From: Cnuibacter physcomitrellae
GTDB lineage: Bacteria > Actinomycetota > Actinomycetes > Actinomycetales > Microbacteriaceae
NCBI RefSeq assembly: GCF_014640535.1
Contig: NZ_BMHD01000002.1
Coordinates: 1-64,000, forward strand
Direction: 5' to 3'
DNA length: 64,000 bases
Shown here: positions 1-13,744 of the stretch, piece by piece
How the letters are laid out: each line of letters opens with the position of its first letter
Position numbering within the stretch: position 1 is the first letter of the stretch
The notes under the pieces: model-generated
What the model saw: the letters and a program-made list of their open reading frames with translations, nothing else
The model's database searches: none
What the model was told of the DNA's origin: nothing
Position numbers and translations under genes: made by a program

Positions 1-70
1 TTAGTTATCCAAAAGGAATCCCAACCCCAGCCAAAGCTGAAGTACGGGGTAATTTGGCATTGAACATAGT

Positions 71-90
71 GCACGCTGTTGAGTTCTCAA
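71..90 (-). promoter_or_regulatory. rRNA leader boxA-like antitermination element
   Basis: The minus strand reads TTGAGAACTCAACAGCGTGC. The same TTTGAGAACTCAA...GTG core is the boxA/RNase III region of mycobacterial and other actinobacterial rRNA leaders, where Nus factors load for antitermination. It is about 57 bases downstream of the promoter-proximal -10, as expected for a leader. Recognition is from family knowledge; the 16S gene is off the window. Confidence 0.75.
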
Positions 91-146
91 GGATCGGACG
101 CACCCGACTTCAGGCCTTTCGGCTGTCGCTCCGGGGCAACTTCTCT

Positions 147-174
147 ACCTTACCACTTCGTTTTCGCCTGTCAA
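147..174 (-). promoter_or_regulatory. rRNA operon promoter, proximal
   Basis: The minus strand carries -35 TTGACA (169-174), a 16-base spacer and -10 TAAGGT (147-152). It has the closest match to the sigma-70-type consensus in the window, as expected for an rRNA promoter. Confidence 0.8.
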
Positions 175-203
175 ATCGATTGGCTTCTTCGGAGTGGGTT
201 TCG

Positions 204-232
204 ATCCTACGACCCGAGACCGAGAGCTTCAA
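204..232 (-). promoter_or_regulatory. rRNA operon promoter, middle
   Basis: The minus strand carries -35 TTGAAG (227-232), a 17-base spacer and -10 TAGGAT (204-209), about 57 bp upstream of the proximal promoter. Tandem promoters are common before rRNA operons. Confidence 0.6.
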
Positions 233-320
233 GAGCCATCTGGATTTCGGAGAGGATCTGGTCCCTCTTGAGGCCGGGGAGCTCTTCGGCTCTCCCGCAC
301 CTTTGGGGTGACGGGTAATG

Positions 321-350
321 ACTATACGCACGCCCCGAGACCCGCGCAAA
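321..350 (-). promoter_or_regulatory. possible distal rRNA operon promoter
   Basis: The minus strand has TTTGCG (345-350), an 18-base spacer and TATAGT (321-326). The -10 is good and the -35 only partial. It would be a third tandem promoter just after tyrS. Confidence 0.4.
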
Positions 351-384
351 TCCACCGAGTCACCTCGGCGTGTCGCGCGGAATC

Positions 385-1689
385 TCAGGCCAGGCGCACT
401 CCCGCGAGAGTGCGCTTGCCACGACGGATCACCGCGACGCCGCCCGCGAGCGCGGCACCCTCGAAGGTGGCCTGCTCGTCGTCGACCTTCGCGTTGTTCA
501 GGTACACGCCACCCTGGGCGAGCGCGCGCCTGGCCTCGCCGAGGCTCTGCGCGAGTCCGGAGTCGACGAGCGCCTGGACGACGGTGGTCGACTCGGTGGC
601 CTCCGTGCCGGGGAGCTCCCCCACTGCGGCCGCGAGCGTGTCGGCGTCGAGCGCCGTGAGATCGCCCTGCCCGAAGAGCGCCTGCGACGCGGCGATCGCC
701 GCGTCCGTGGCCTCGACCCCGTGGACCAGGGCCGTCACGTCGTACGCGAGGGCGCGCTGGGCCTCACGACGGAACGGCGCCTCGACCGTGGCCTGCTCGA
801 GCCGCTCGATCTCGGCACGATCCCGGAACGTGAACACCTTGAGGCGGGGGATCACGTCGGCGTCATCGGTGTTGAGCCAGAACTGGTAGAACGCGTACGG
901 GCTCGTGAGCCGAGCATCCAGCCAGACGGCGTTGCCCTCGCTCTTGCCGAACTTCGTCCCGTCGGAATTGGTGATGAGCGGGGTGCCGATGGCGTGCACG
1001 CTCACCCCCTCGGCGCGGTGGATCAGGTCGGTGCCGCTCGTGAGATTGCCCCACTGATCGCTTCCCCCGGTCTGCAGCACGCAGCCGTACGACCGGTAGA
1101 GCTCGAGGTAGTCCATCCCCTGCAGGATCTGGTAGCTGAACTCGGTGTAGCTGATGCCCGCATCGGAGTTCAGCCGCGCGGACACGGCGTCCTTCTTGAG
1201 CATCGTGCCCACACGGAAGTACTTCCCGATGTCGCGGAGGAAGTCGATGGCCGAGAGCGGCTCGGTCCAGTCGAGGTTGTTGACCATCCGGGCCGCGTTC
1301 TCGCCCTCGAAGCTGAGGTACCGCTCGATCTGTCCTCGCAGGTAGCCCACCCACTCGGCCACAGTCTCGCGCGTGTTGAGAGTGCGCTCGGCCGTCGGCC
1401 GGGGATCGCCGATCAGCCCGGTCGATCCGCCGACGAGTCCGAGCGGCTTGTGGCCGGCCAGCTGCAGCCGCCTCATCGTGAGGATCTGGACCAGGTTGCC
1501 GAGGTGCAGGCTCGGGGCCGTGGGGTCGAAGCCGCAGTAGTACGTGATGGGAGGACCGGCGAGCAGCTCCTTGAGAGCGGCGGCGTCGGTGGAGACGTGG
1601 ATGAGTCCGCGCCAGACGAGTTCGTCCCAGATGTCGTCGAACGACTCGTCGTTGTGCTGCGCGGACAGGGTCGTCGTGGCACTGTCCAT
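385..1689 (-). CDS. tyrS: Tyrosyl-tRNA synthetase
   Basis: Charges tRNA(Tyr) with tyrosine in the cytoplasm (class I aminoacyl-tRNA synthetase). The protein is 434 residues, normal for bacterial TyrRS. The ATP-binding HIGH motif appears as HLGN near residue 62 and the KMSKS loop as KFGKS near residue 246. A C-terminal S4 RNA-binding domain follows (around 'VQALVDSGLAQSLGEARRAL'). A GTG one codon earlier (1692) is in frame, but GGAGG at 1694-1698 is only one base from it and four bases from the ATG at 1689, so the ATG is preferred. It lies 16 bp after the glycosylase gene and is probably the last gene of the arg transcript, directly ahead of the rRNA promoters. Confidence 0.97.
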   Translation of the reverse strand: MDSATTTLSAQHNDESFDDIWDELVWRGLIHVSTDAAALKELLAGPPITYYCGFDPTAPSLHLGNLVQILTMRRLQLAGHKPLGLVGGSTGLIGDPRPTAERTLNTRETVAEWVGYLRGQIERYLSFEGENAARMVNNLDWTEPLSAIDFLRDIGKYFRVGTMLKKDAVSARLNSDAGISYTEFSYQILQGMDYLELYRSYGCVLQTGGSDQWGNLTSGTDLIHRAEGVSVHAIGTPLITNSDGTKFGKSEGNAVWLDARLTSPYAFYQFWLNTDDADVIPRLKVFTFRDRAEIERLEQATVEAPFRREAQRALAYDVTALVHGVEATDAAIAASQALFGQGDLTALDADTLAAAVGELPGTEATESTTVVQALVDSGLAQSLGEARRALAQGGVYLNNAKVDDEQATFEGAALAGGVAVIRRGKRTLAGVRLA

Positions 1690-1705
1690 CACGCCTCCGA
1701 GCGTA

Positions 1706-2335
1706 TCAGCGCTGCACGCCCCGATCCGCGCGGACGGATCGCAGCGACGGATGGACCTTGTACGGCGAGACCGTCGGCTCGTCCCGCAGGGCGAACCTCC
1801 ACCGGAACGGATCGGCCCCGCCTGGGCCGCTGACGCCGGTCCGCAGCGTCTCCTCGTAGCCGGAGGCCGGAACGGAGGGCAGCTCCAGGTGGAAGGGCGG
1901 ACGGTCGACGTCCGCGCCGTTGTCGGCCATCGAGATCCCCAGCGCCACGACGAGCCGGGCCGGTCCGCGGGCGAGGTCGCGCGCGGAGACCTTCTCGCCT
2001 CTCCGGTTGCGAGCCAGGTCCTCCCCCGCCACCACCTCGCCCGCCCGCAGCAGCACGGCGGAGGCGGAGCCCTCCGGCGAGCACACCACGTTGGCGCAGG
2101 TGTGCATGCCGTAGGTGAAGTACGTGTACAGCGTGCCGGGACGGCCGAACATCACCGAGTTGCGCGGTGTCCGGCCCCGATGGGCATGCGAGCCAGGGTC
2201 CTCCCCCGTCCCGAGATACGCCTCGACCTCCGTGATCCGGAGCGAGACGAGTCCCGCTGGTGAGTCGTGGCTGAGCACGGCTCCCAGCAGCGCCGGCGCG
2301 ACCACGACGGCGGAGGCGGCGAGGTCGACGGGCAT
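1706..2335 (-). CDS. DNA-3-methyladenine glycosylase (AAG/MPG family)
   Basis: Removes alkylated purines from DNA as the first step of base excision repair. The 209-residue protein fits the AAG/MPG family: early 'ITEVEAYLG' with the catalytic Glu, then 'DPGSHAHRGRTPRNSVMFG' and 'GTLYTYFTYGMH' forming the base-flipping pocket, then 'ARGPARL'. I chose the ATG at 2335 because family proteins begin shortly before 'LAASAVVVAPALLG'; a longer reading frame would overlap the upstream small gene. It starts 5 bp after that gene and ends 16 bp before tyrS, so it is in the same transcript. Confidence 0.93.
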   Translation of the reverse strand: MPVDLAASAVVVAPALLGAVLSHDSPAGLVSLRITEVEAYLGTGEDPGSHAHRGRTPRNSVMFGRPGTLYTYFTYGMHTCANVVCSPEGSASAVLLRAGEVVAGEDLARNRRGEKVSARDLARGPARLVVALGISMADNGADVDRPPFHLELPSVPASGYEETLRTGVSGPGGADPFRWRFALRDEPTVSPYKVHPSLRSVRADRGVQR

Positions 2336-2340
2336 CCGGG

Positions 2341-4873
<2,533 letters not shown>

Positions 4874-4919
4874 GCGTCGCCTTCGGGTGTCTCGTCGAAA
4901 GGTTCAGGATAGCGGTCGG

Positions 4920-6134
4920 CTACGCGCGCTCGACGGCGGCGAGGGCCGCGGCGAACCGGGTCGCGAAGGCCGCCACCTCGTCGTCGCCGATGATGAGGGG
5001 CGGTGCGATCCGGATGCTCGAGTCGTTGGCGGCGTTGACGATGAGGCCCTCGGCGAGCGCCGCCGCGTTGACCTCGTTGGCCACGGGCTCGGTCAGGCCC
5101 ACGCCGATGAGCAGTCCCCGACCGCGGATCTCCTCCACGAGCGGGGAGCCGATCGCGGCGATCGCCTCGCGGATCTCGGCCCCCCGGCGCGCAGCGTTGG
5201 CCACGAGACCGGAGTCCTCGATCTCGGTGAGCACGGCGTTGGCGGTCGCCGCGGCGAGCGGGTTGCCCCCGAAGGTGGACCCGTGCTGTCCGCGCTGGAA
5301 GAGGTCGGACGCGTGGCCGAACGTGACCAGGGCGCCGATCGGGAACCCGCCGGCGATGCCCTTGGCGATGGTCACCGCATCCGGCACGACGCCGTCGTGC
5401 ATGTAGGCGAACCACTCCCCCGTACGGCCCACCCCGGTCTGGATCTCGTCGACGATGAGGAGCGCCCCGTGCTGCTCGGTGAGCTCACGCGCGCGGACGA
5501 GGAAGCCCGGCGGGAGGTCGACGACCCCGGCCTCGCCCTTCACCGGCTCGACGAAGAGCGCCGCGACGGTGTCGTCGATCGCCGCCTCGAGGGCTTCGAT
5601 CGTCGTGTCGATGTGCTCGACGTTGCCGGGCAGGGGCTCGAACGCCTCGCGCATCGGCGGCTTGCCCGTGAGGGCGAGGGCGCCCATCGTGCGTCCGTGG
5701 AACGAGTTGGTGAGCGCGAGGACCCGGCGACGGCGGCCGTCGCCGACGTTGAGGCGGGCGAGCTTGAACGCCGCCTCGTTCGCCTCGGCGCCGGAGTTGC
5801 AGAAGTAGGCGCGCCCGGAGTCACCCGCGCCGGTGAGGCGGCAGAGCCGCTCGGCGAGCTCGAGCTGCGGCGGCGTGGAGAAGTAGTTCGAGACGTGTGC
5901 GAGGGTCGCCGCCTGACGCGACACCGCCTCCACGAACACCGGATGCGCGTGCCCCAGCGAATTCACGGCGATGCCGGCGAGGAAGTCGAGGTACTCGCGG
6001 CCGTCGACGTCCCACACACGCGCTCCCTCACCTCGCACCAGGAAGAGCTGCGGCGCGCCGAGGGTTCGCATCATGCGGTCGGCAAAGCGCTCTCTCCAGT
6101 GGGCGGCGAGTGCGTCGGTGTCGTCGTGGGTCAC
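4920..6134 (-). CDS. argD: Acetylornithine aminotransferase
   Basis: PLP-dependent transamination of N-acetylglutamate semialdehyde to N-acetylornithine; in many bacteria the enzyme also serves lysine synthesis. The 404-residue class III aminotransferase has the glycine-rich 'NSGAEANEAA' cofactor loop, the aspartate in 'IVDEIQTGVGRTG' and the Schiff-base lysine in 'TIAKGIAGGFP'. It starts 12 bp after argB. Confidence 0.96.
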   Translation of the reverse strand: MTHDDTDALAAHWRERFADRMMRTLGAPQLFLVRGEGARVWDVDGREYLDFLAGIAVNSLGHAHPVFVEAVSRQAATLAHVSNYFSTPPQLELAERLCRLTGAGDSGRAYFCNSGAEANEAAFKLARLNVGDGRRRRVLALTNSFHGRTMGALALTGKPPMREAFEPLPGNVEHIDTTIEALEAAIDDTVAALFVEPVKGEAGVVDLPPGFLVRARELTEQHGALLIVDEIQTGVGRTGEWFAYMHDGVVPDAVTIAKGIAGGFPIGALVTFGHASDLFQRGQHGSTFGGNPLAAATANAVLTEIEDSGLVANAARRGAEIREAIAAIGSPLVEEIRGRGLLIGVGLTEPVANEVNAAALAEGLIVNAANDSSIRIAPPLIIGDDEVAAFATRFAAALAAVERA

Positions 6135-6146
6135 GATCTCCTCCGG

Positions 6147-7055
6147 TCAGTGGGCGGCGGCGGGCACGACCTCGGTGCCGACACCGCCTGGGGTGAACAC
6201 CTCGAGCAGCACGGAGTGCGGCTCGCGGCCGTCGATGATCGCCGCCTTGGCGACGCCCGCGTCGACGGCGTCGAGGCAGGCCGCCATCTTCGGGATCATC
6301 CCCGACTCGAGCGTCGGCAGCAGGGCGCGCAGCTCCTCGCTGTCGATGACCGAGACCAGCGAGTCGCGGTTCGGCCAGTCGGCGTAGAGCCCGGCGATGT
6401 CGGTGAGGATGACGAGCTTCGCGGCGCCGAGAGCGGCGGCGAGAGCACCGGCGGCCGCGTCGGCGTTGACGTTGAGCACCTGGCCGGGCTCGTCGATGTC
6501 GGGGGCGATGGACGAGACCACGGGGATCCGGCCGGCGTCGAGCTGGGCGAGCACCGCCTCCGGATTCACCCCGACGACGTCGCCGACCAGTCCGATGTCG
6601 ACCTGCTCGCCGTCGACCTCGATCGTGCGTCGGCGTCCCTCGAACAGCCCCGCGTCCTCACCGGAGAGGGCCGCGGCGAGCGGACCGTGCTCGTTGATGT
6701 GGCTGACGATGTCGCGGCTGATCTGCCCGGTGAGCACCATGCGGACGACCTCCATGGCCTCCGGGCTGGTGACGCGGTATCCCCCGCGGAACTCGCTCTG
6801 GATGCCGAGCCGGTCGAGCATCCGCGTGATCTGCGGACCGCCGCCGTGCACCACGACGGGCCGGATGCCGGCGTACCGGAGGTAGACCATGTCCTCGGCG
6901 AACGTCCGCTGCAGGTCGGGATCGACCATCGCGTTCCCACCGAACTTCACGACGATGACCTGGCCGTGGAACCGCTTCAGCCACGGCAGCGACTCGATGA
7001 GGGTCTCGGCCTTGACGTGCGCGAGTCCGGTGTCGGCGGCGGGGTTCGTGATCAT
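6147..7055 (-). CDS. argB: Acetylglutamate kinase
   Basis: Phosphorylates N-acetylglutamate, the usual control point of the pathway. The 302-residue protein has 'VVKFGGNAM' and 'VVHGGGPQI' (phosphate and acetylglutamate loops) and '[13 protein letters not shown]' (nucleotide site). The N-terminal extension of about 25 residues before the kinase core resembles the helix that makes arginine-sensitive enzymes hexameric; feedback inhibition is therefore likely but inferred. The start codon shares one base with the argJ stop (TGATG). Confidence 0.96.
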   Translation of the reverse strand: MITNPAADTGLAHVKAETLIESLPWLKRFHGQVIVVKFGGNAMVDPDLQRTFAEDMVYLRYAGIRPVVVHGGGPQITRMLDRLGIQSEFRGGYRVTSPEAMEVVRMVLTGQISRDIVSHINEHGPLAAALSGEDAGLFEGRRRTIEVDGEQVDIGLVGDVVGVNPEAVLAQLDAGRIPVVSSIAPDIDEPGQVLNVNADAAAGALAAALGAAKLVILTDIAGLYADWPNRDSLVSVIDSEELRALLPTLESGMIPKMAACLDAVDAGVAKAAIIDGREPHSVLLEVFTPGGVGTEVVPAAAH

Positions 7056-8215
7056 CAGCTGGCGTACGCGCTGTTCTCGTGCACGTAGTCGTGCGTGAGG
7101 TCGTTGGTGAAGATCGTCGCGGTGGCGTCGCCGGCCTTGAGGTCGATGAGCACGTGCACCGCGCGGGGCGTGAGGTCGACGAGGTCGCGGCTCTCGTACG
7201 GCTCGCCGGTGCGGCAGATCATGACGCCGTTCATCGACACGTCGACCGCGTACGGGTCGAACCGCGCCGCGGTCGTCCCGAGCGCGGCGAGCACCCGACC
7301 CCAGTTGGGGTCGTTGCCGAACACGGCGGCCTTGAAGAGGTTGCTGCGCGACACCGCGCGCCCCGCCTCGACCGCTTCGTCCTCGCTGGCGGCGTTCACG
7401 ACCTCGATGGCGATGTCGTGGCTCGCGCCCTCCGCATCCGCCTGCAGCTGCAGGGCGAGGTCGCGGCACAGCTCGGTCAGCGCGCGCGTGAAGTCGGCCT
7501 CGTCGGGCACGACACCGGAGGCCGCGGAGGCCAGGAGCGTCACCGTGTCGTTCGTCGACATGCACCCGTCGGAGTCGAGGCGGTCGAACGTCACCCGCGT
7601 CGCGGCGCGGAGAGCGCGGTCCAGTGCGTCGGACGCAAGGTCGGCGTCGGTCGTCAGGACGACGAGCATGGTCGCCAGCCCCGGAGCGAGCATCCCCGCG
7701 CCCTTGGCCATGCCGCCGATCGTCCAACCCTCGGGCGAGGTGTGCACGGCCTCCTTGGGCTTCGTGTCGGTGGTCATGATGGCGATCGCCGCGTCGGCCC
7801 CGCCGTCTGCGCGGAGCGCCGCGGCCGCGAGCGGCACTCCCCCGACGACGGCGTCGCGGAAGGCCTGGTCGCCGACGCCGATGAGGCCGGTCGAGCACAC
7901 GATGACGTCGCCCGCCGACACCTCGACCGCCTCGCCGACCGCCTCGGCGGTGGCGTGGGTGGTCTGGAAGCCGAACGACCCCGTGTAGCAGTTGGCGCCG
8001 CCGGAGTTGAGGACCACCGCCGAGACCCTGCCGTCGGTGATGACCTGCTCCGACCACAGGATCGGGTTGGCCTTGCACCGGTTGGACGTGAAGACCGCCG
8101 CGGCCGCGTTCGACGGGCCCCGGTTGACGACGAGGGCGAGATCGGGCGACCCGCTCGACTTGATGCCGGCGCGGATGCCGGACGCCTCGAACCCGGCGGG
8201 GGCGGTGACGCTCAC
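7055..8215 (-). CDS. argJ: Bifunctional ornithine acetyltransferase / N-acetylglutamate synthase
   Basis: Recycles the acetyl group from acetylornithine to glutamate and may also make acetylglutamate from acetyl-CoA. The 386-residue precursor contains '[16 protein letters not shown]'; family members cut themselves before the Thr of 'ATML' to give two chains, with that Thr as nucleophile. The start is a GTG overlapping the argC stop (GTGA). Whether this copy is mono- or bifunctional cannot be read from sequence alone. Confidence 0.95.
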   Translation of the reverse strand: MSVTAPAGFEASGIRAGIKSSGSPDLALVVNRGPSNAAAAVFTSNRCKANPILWSEQVITDGRVSAVVLNSGGANCYTGSFGFQTTHATAEAVGEAVEVSAGDVIVCSTGLIGVGDQAFRDAVVGGVPLAAAALRADGGADAAIAIMTTDTKPKEAVHTSPEGWTIGGMAKGAGMLAPGLATMLVVLTTDADLASDALDRALRAATRVTFDRLDSDGCMSTNDTVTLLASAASGVVPDEADFTRALTELCRDLALQLQADAEGASHDIAIEVVNAASEDEAVEAGRAVSRSNLFKAAVFGNDPNWGRVLAALGTTAARFDPYAVDVSMNGVMICRTGEPYESRDLVDLTPRAVHVLIDLKAGDATATIFTNDLTHDYVHENSAYAS

Positions 8216-9258
8216 GGGGCGACTCCGTTCACGGGAAGGCCGAGGGTCTCCGGGAGACCGAGGGCGAGGTTGGTGGACTGGATCGCGGCACCCGCGGTGC
8301 CCTTGACGAGGTTGTCGAGGACCGTGACGGTGACGACGCGCTCGGCGTCCTCGTCGATGGCGAGCCCGATGAGGGCCGTGTTGGCGCCGAGAGCGTCGCT
8401 GACGTTCGGGAACCGGCCCTCGGGCAGCAGGTGCACGAACGGCTCGTCGGCGTAGGCCAGCTCCCACGCGCTGCGGACGTCGGCCGCGCCGACGCCGGGC
8501 GCGAGACGCGCGGTGCTCGTGGCCAGGATGCCGCGCGCCATCGGCACGAGCACGGGCGTGAACGACACGGAGACGCCCTCCCCGCCCGCGAGAGTGAGGT
8601 TCTGCACGATCTCGGGCACGTGGCGGTGGACTCCCCCGACGCCGTACGCGTGCGCGCTTCCGAGCAGCTCGCTCGCGAGCAGATCGGTCCGCAGCGACTT
8701 GCCCGCGCCGGACGGCCCCACGGCGAGGACCGCCACGAGATCGGCCGCCCGGATGACCCCGGCCCGGATGCCCGGGGCGAGGGCGAGCGACACCGCGGTC
8801 ACGTTGCAGCCGGGGACGGCGATGCGGTTCACCCCGGCGAGCGCGTCACGCTGCTTGCCCCCGGATCCGAGGATGAGCTCGGGCAGGCCGTACGGCCATG
8901 AGCCGAACCACTCGCTCCGATAGAAGCGCTCCCAGTCCGCGCCGCTCGTCAAGCGGTGATCGGCCCCGCAGTCGACCACGAGTCGAGCATCCGACAGCGC
9001 GTCGGCGAGCTCGCCCGACTTGCCGTGCGGAAGCGCGAGGAAGACCACGTCGTGACCGCGGAGGTTCTCGACCGTCGTGTCGACGAGCGTCAGCCCGGCG
9101 TAGGAGCGCAGGTGCGGATGCGCGGCCAGAAGCGGCTGGCCGGCGTTCGCGTGCGCGGTGACGGTGCGCACCTCGAACTCGGGATGCGAGGCGAGCAGCC
9201 TGAGGATCTCTCCCCCGGCATAGCCGCTCGCGCCGGCGATCGCGACGGAGTAGGTCAT
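8212..9258 (-). CDS. argC: N-acetyl-gamma-glutamyl-phosphate reductase
   Basis: Reduces acetylglutamyl phosphate with NADPH. The 348-residue protein starts with the nucleotide-binding '[11 protein letters not shown]' and has the catalytic cysteine in 'VPGCNVTA'. It is the first gene of the arginine operon. A -10 TAGATT six bases before the ATG and no ribosome binding site suggest a leaderless start. I see no AT-rich ARG box upstream. Confidence 0.96.
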   Translation of the reverse strand: MTYSVAIAGASGYAGGEILRLLASHPEFEVRTVTAHANAGQPLLAAHPHLRSYAGLTLVDTTVENLRGHDVVFLALPHGKSGELADALSDARLVVDCGADHRLTSGADWERFYRSEWFGSWPYGLPELILGSGGKQRDALAGVNRIAVPGCNVTAVSLALAPGIRAGVIRAADLVAVLAVGPSGAGKSLRTDLLASELLGSAHAYGVGGVHRHVPEIVQNLTLAGGEGVSVSFTPVLVPMARGILATSTARLAPGVGAADVRSAWELAYADEPFVHLLPEGRFPNVSDALGANTALIGLAIDEDAERVVTVTVLDNLVKGTAGAAIQSTNLALGLPETLGLPVNGVAP

Positions 9259-9264
9259 GGGTCC

Positions 9265-9270
9265 AATCTA
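9265..9270 (-). promoter_or_regulatory. -10 box of leaderless argC promoter
   Basis: The minus strand has TAGATT ending six bases before the argC ATG, so transcription should begin at or next to the start codon. No clear -35 is seen; that position lies in the hairpin at 9274-9298. Confidence 0.5.
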
Positions 9271-9273
9271 TCT

Positions 9274-9298
9274 GCCGCCCGCGACGCCCGCGGGCGGC
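9274..9298 (-). terminator. Hairpin between pheT and argC
   Basis: A perfect 10-bp stem (GCCGCCCGCG / CGCGGGCGGC) with a 5-base loop follows the pheT stop. On the minus strand it is followed by AGATAGATT, not a T run. It is probably a pheT terminator and it overlaps the -35 region of argC. Confidence 0.55.
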
Positions 9299-9307
9299 CT
9301 CGTCCCG

Positions 9308-11839
9308 TCACTCGCGGACGGCGGCTCCGTGCTCCTCGGCGGCGCGCGCGGCGCCGGCGAGCTTGGCCTCGCTGGCCTCGGCCGCCGTCAGCGTGCGGTC
9401 GTTCGCCCGGAAGCGGAGCGCGAACGTGAGGGACTTCGTCCCCTCCGGAAGGCCGGCGCCGCGGTAGTCGTCGACCAGCTCGATCGACTCGAGGAGCTCG
9501 CCGGCACCCGCGGAGACGGATCGCTCGACATCGCCCGCGGGGACGTCGACCGCGACGACGAGCGAGAGGTCCTGGGTGGCGGCGGGGTACCCGCTGATCG
9601 GATGCACGTCCGCGAGCGGTCTCGCCGCGGCGAACAGCGCATCCCAGTCGAGCTCGACGACCGCGACCACACGGGGCAGGTCGAGCTCCGCCGTGAGCGC
9701 GGGCAGCGCCTCGCCGGCGAAGCCGACGGAGCGCTCCTCGCCGTCGCGCACCGCGAACACCTCGGCGGTGCGCCCCGGGTGGAGGGACGCGTGGGTCCCT
9801 TGCGCGATCCGCACCTCCACGTCGAGAGCCTGCGCGATCGTCCGCACCGCGTCGAGCGCGTCGGCGATGCCCGCGGGCACCGCCGGGCGGCCCGGGCGGC
9901 GCTCGAGGGCGTCGCCGAGGAAGAGCGCGGCGACGTGACGCGGCTGCGGCGGGATGCTCCGGTGCAGCTCGTCGAGCACGGCCTCCTCGGGCAGCTCGGC
10001 GCCCGCCGGGAGCGACGCGACGCCGTACGCGACGCCCTCGAGCGGCTGGAAGACCAGCCCGACCTCGAACAGCGCGAGGTCGGTCATCCCGCGCGAGACG
10101 TTGCGACGGGCGACGTCGAGGAGCCCCGGGACGAGCGCGGTGCGGAGGAACGGCGCGGCCGGATCGAGCGGGTTGGCCACGCGGACGGCAGGGACGGCCG
10201 CTCCCGTCGCCGACCCGAAGGACCGCGTCTGCTGCTCGGACGAGAACGGGTACGCCAGCACCTCGGTGAGGCCGGCGGCCGCCAGCGAGTCGCCGGTGCG
10301 CCGACGGGCGCGCTGTCCGGCGGTGAGGCCCCGGCCGGGAGGAGCGACGGGGAGCACCGAGGGGATGCGGTCGTAGCCGACGATGCGCGCGACCTCCTCG
10401 GCGAGGGTCGCCTTGTCGGTGAGGTCGGGACGCCAGGACGGCGGCGTGACGACGAGCACGTCGTCCTCGCGCTCCACGGCGGAGCCGATGCGGCGCAGGG
10501 AGTCGACGATCTCGTCGTCGGTGAACTCGGCGCCGATGAGCTCCGGCACGTATCCGATCGGCAGGTGGATAGCCGCCGGGTCGGCATGGGCGACGTGCAC
10601 CGAGCCCAGCGCATCCGCCTGGCCGCCGCCGAGCTGCTCCAGCAGCTCCACGACGCGCGCCGCGGCCGCCTCGGCGACCTTCGGGTCGACCGAGCGCTCG
10701 AAGCGCTTGGACGCCTCGCTCGGCAGCTTGTGGCGACGAGCCGTCCGCGCGATGGACACCGGGTCGAAGTTCGCCGCCTCGACGAGGACGTCCTTCGTGG
10801 TCGAGGAGATCTCGGTCTCGGCGCCGCCCATGACGCCGGCGAGGCCGATGGCGCCGCGGTCGTCGGCGATCACGAGGTCCTCGGTGTGGAGCGTCCTGGT
10901 CTGGCCGTCGAGGGTCACGAGAGTCTCGCCCGACGCGGCGCGGCGCACGACGATGCCGCCCTGCAGCTCGTCGAGGTCGTACGCGTGGATGGGCTGCCCG
11001 TACTCGAGCATCACGTAGTTCGTGATGTCGACCACGAGCGAGATCGAGCGGATGCCGGCCAGCTTCAGCCGGGTGACCAGCCACGGAGGAGAGGGCCGGG
11101 TGGCGTCGACCCCGCGGACCACGCGGGTGATGAAGACGGACGCGCCGACACGCCCGCGGATCGGGGCCTCGTCGACGATCGCCACCGGGAACCCGGACGC
11201 CGGCGCCGGCGTCACACGGTCGACCGGGTCGCGGAAGGCCGCGCCCGTCGAGTGCGAGTACTCGCGGGCGATGCCGCGGATCGAGAACGCATAGCCGCGG
11301 TCGGGGGTGACGTTGACCTCGACGGCCGAGTCGTCGAGACCCAGCAGGGCGATCGCATCCGTCCCGACCTCGGGGTCGAGCCCCAGGGTGACCAGGCGCA
11401 GGATGCCCTCGTGCTCGTCGCTCAGCCCCAGCTCGCGGGCGGACGCGATCATGCCGTCGGAGACGTGACCGTACGTCTTGCGGGCGGCGATGGCGAAGCC
11501 GCCGGGCAGGACGGCGCCCGGGAGCGTCACGACGACCTTGTCGCCCACGACGAAGTTCCGGGCGCCGCAGACGATGCCACGGACGTCGTCGCCGCCGTCG
11601 GCGGCGCGGTGGCCCTCGGGCGCGACGCGCACCTGGCACCAGCGGATGGTCTTGCCGTTCTTCTGCGGCTCCTCGGTGAAGTCGAGCACCTCGCCGACGA
11701 CGACCGGGCCGCTCACCTCGAAGTGGTGCGAGCCCTCCTCCTCGAGGCCGACCTTGACCAGGGCGGCGTGGATGTCGTCGATCGAGGCGCCCTCGGGGAG
11801 GTCGACGTACTCTGCGAGCCAGCTGACGGGGATGCGCAT
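9308..11839 (-). CDS. pheT: Phenylalanyl-tRNA synthetase beta subunit
   Basis: Structural and tRNA-binding subunit of the alpha2-beta2 PheRS. The 843-residue protein has the N-terminal OB-fold (about residues 40-160, 'VVVGEVLDFTEEPQKNG'), the B3/B4 editing region ('VDITNYVMLEYGQPIHAYD'), the B5 domain, and the C-terminal anticodon-binding FDX-ACB domain ('TQDLSLVVAVDVP' to 'SLTFALRFRANDRTLT'). It starts one base after the pheS stop. Confidence 0.97.
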   Translation of the reverse strand: MRIPVSWLAEYVDLPEGASIDDIHAALVKVGLEEEGSHHFEVSGPVVVGEVLDFTEEPQKNGKTIRWCQVRVAPEGHRAADGGDDVRGIVCGARNFVVGDKVVVTLPGAVLPGGFAIAARKTYGHVSDGMIASARELGLSDEHEGILRLVTLGLDPEVGTDAIALLGLDDSAVEVNVTPDRGYAFSIRGIAREYSHSTGAAFRDPVDRVTPAPASGFPVAIVDEAPIRGRVGASVFITRVVRGVDATRPSPPWLVTRLKLAGIRSISLVVDITNYVMLEYGQPIHAYDLDELQGGIVVRRAASGETLVTLDGQTRTLHTEDLVIADDRGAIGLAGVMGGAETEISSTTKDVLVEAANFDPVSIARTARRHKLPSEASKRFERSVDPKVAEAAAARVVELLEQLGGGQADALGSVHVAHADPAAIHLPIGYVPELIGAEFTDDEIVDSLRRIGSAVEREDDVLVVTPPSWRPDLTDKATLAEEVARIVGYDRIPSVLPVAPPGRGLTAGQRARRRTGDSLAAAGLTEVLAYPFSSEQQTRSFGSATGAAVPAVRVANPLDPAAPFLRTALVPGLLDVARRNVSRGMTDLALFEVGLVFQPLEGVAYGVASLPAGAELPEEAVLDELHRSIPPQPRHVAALFLGDALERRPGRPAVPAGIADALDAVRTIAQALDVEVRIAQGTHASLHPGRTAEVFAVRDGEERSVGFAGEALPALTAELDLPRVVAVVELDWDALFAAARPLADVHPISGYPAATQDLSLVVAVDVPAGDVERSVSAGAGELLESIELVDDYRGAGLPEGTKSLTFALRFRANDRTLTAAEASEAKLAGAARAAEEHGAAVRE

Positions 11840-11840
11840 G

Positions 11841-13719
<1,879 letters not shown>

Positions 13720-13725
13720 GAGGCG

Positions 13726-13731
13726 AGGCTA
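13726..13731 (-). promoter_or_regulatory. -10 box of possible leaderless methyltransferase promoter
   Basis: The minus strand has TAGCCT ending six bases before the ATG at 13719, with no ribosome binding site between. It fits the leaderless pattern seen elsewhere in the window. Confidence 0.4.
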
Positions 13732-13744
13732 CAGGCGACGTGAC

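Larger units (their letters stand above)
1..384 (-). promoter_or_regulatory. rRNA operon leader and promoter region
   Basis: This stretch has no gene. Read on the minus strand, it runs from the end of tyrS to the left edge and holds two well-formed and one possible tandem promoters followed by a conserved leader element (listed separately). The leader matches what is known upstream of actinobacterial 16S genes, so transcription should enter a 16S rRNA gene lying left of position 1; that gene itself is not visible. A weak hairpin (CCGAG/CTCGG, 355-368) just after tyrS could be its terminator, but it is short. Confidence 0.8.
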
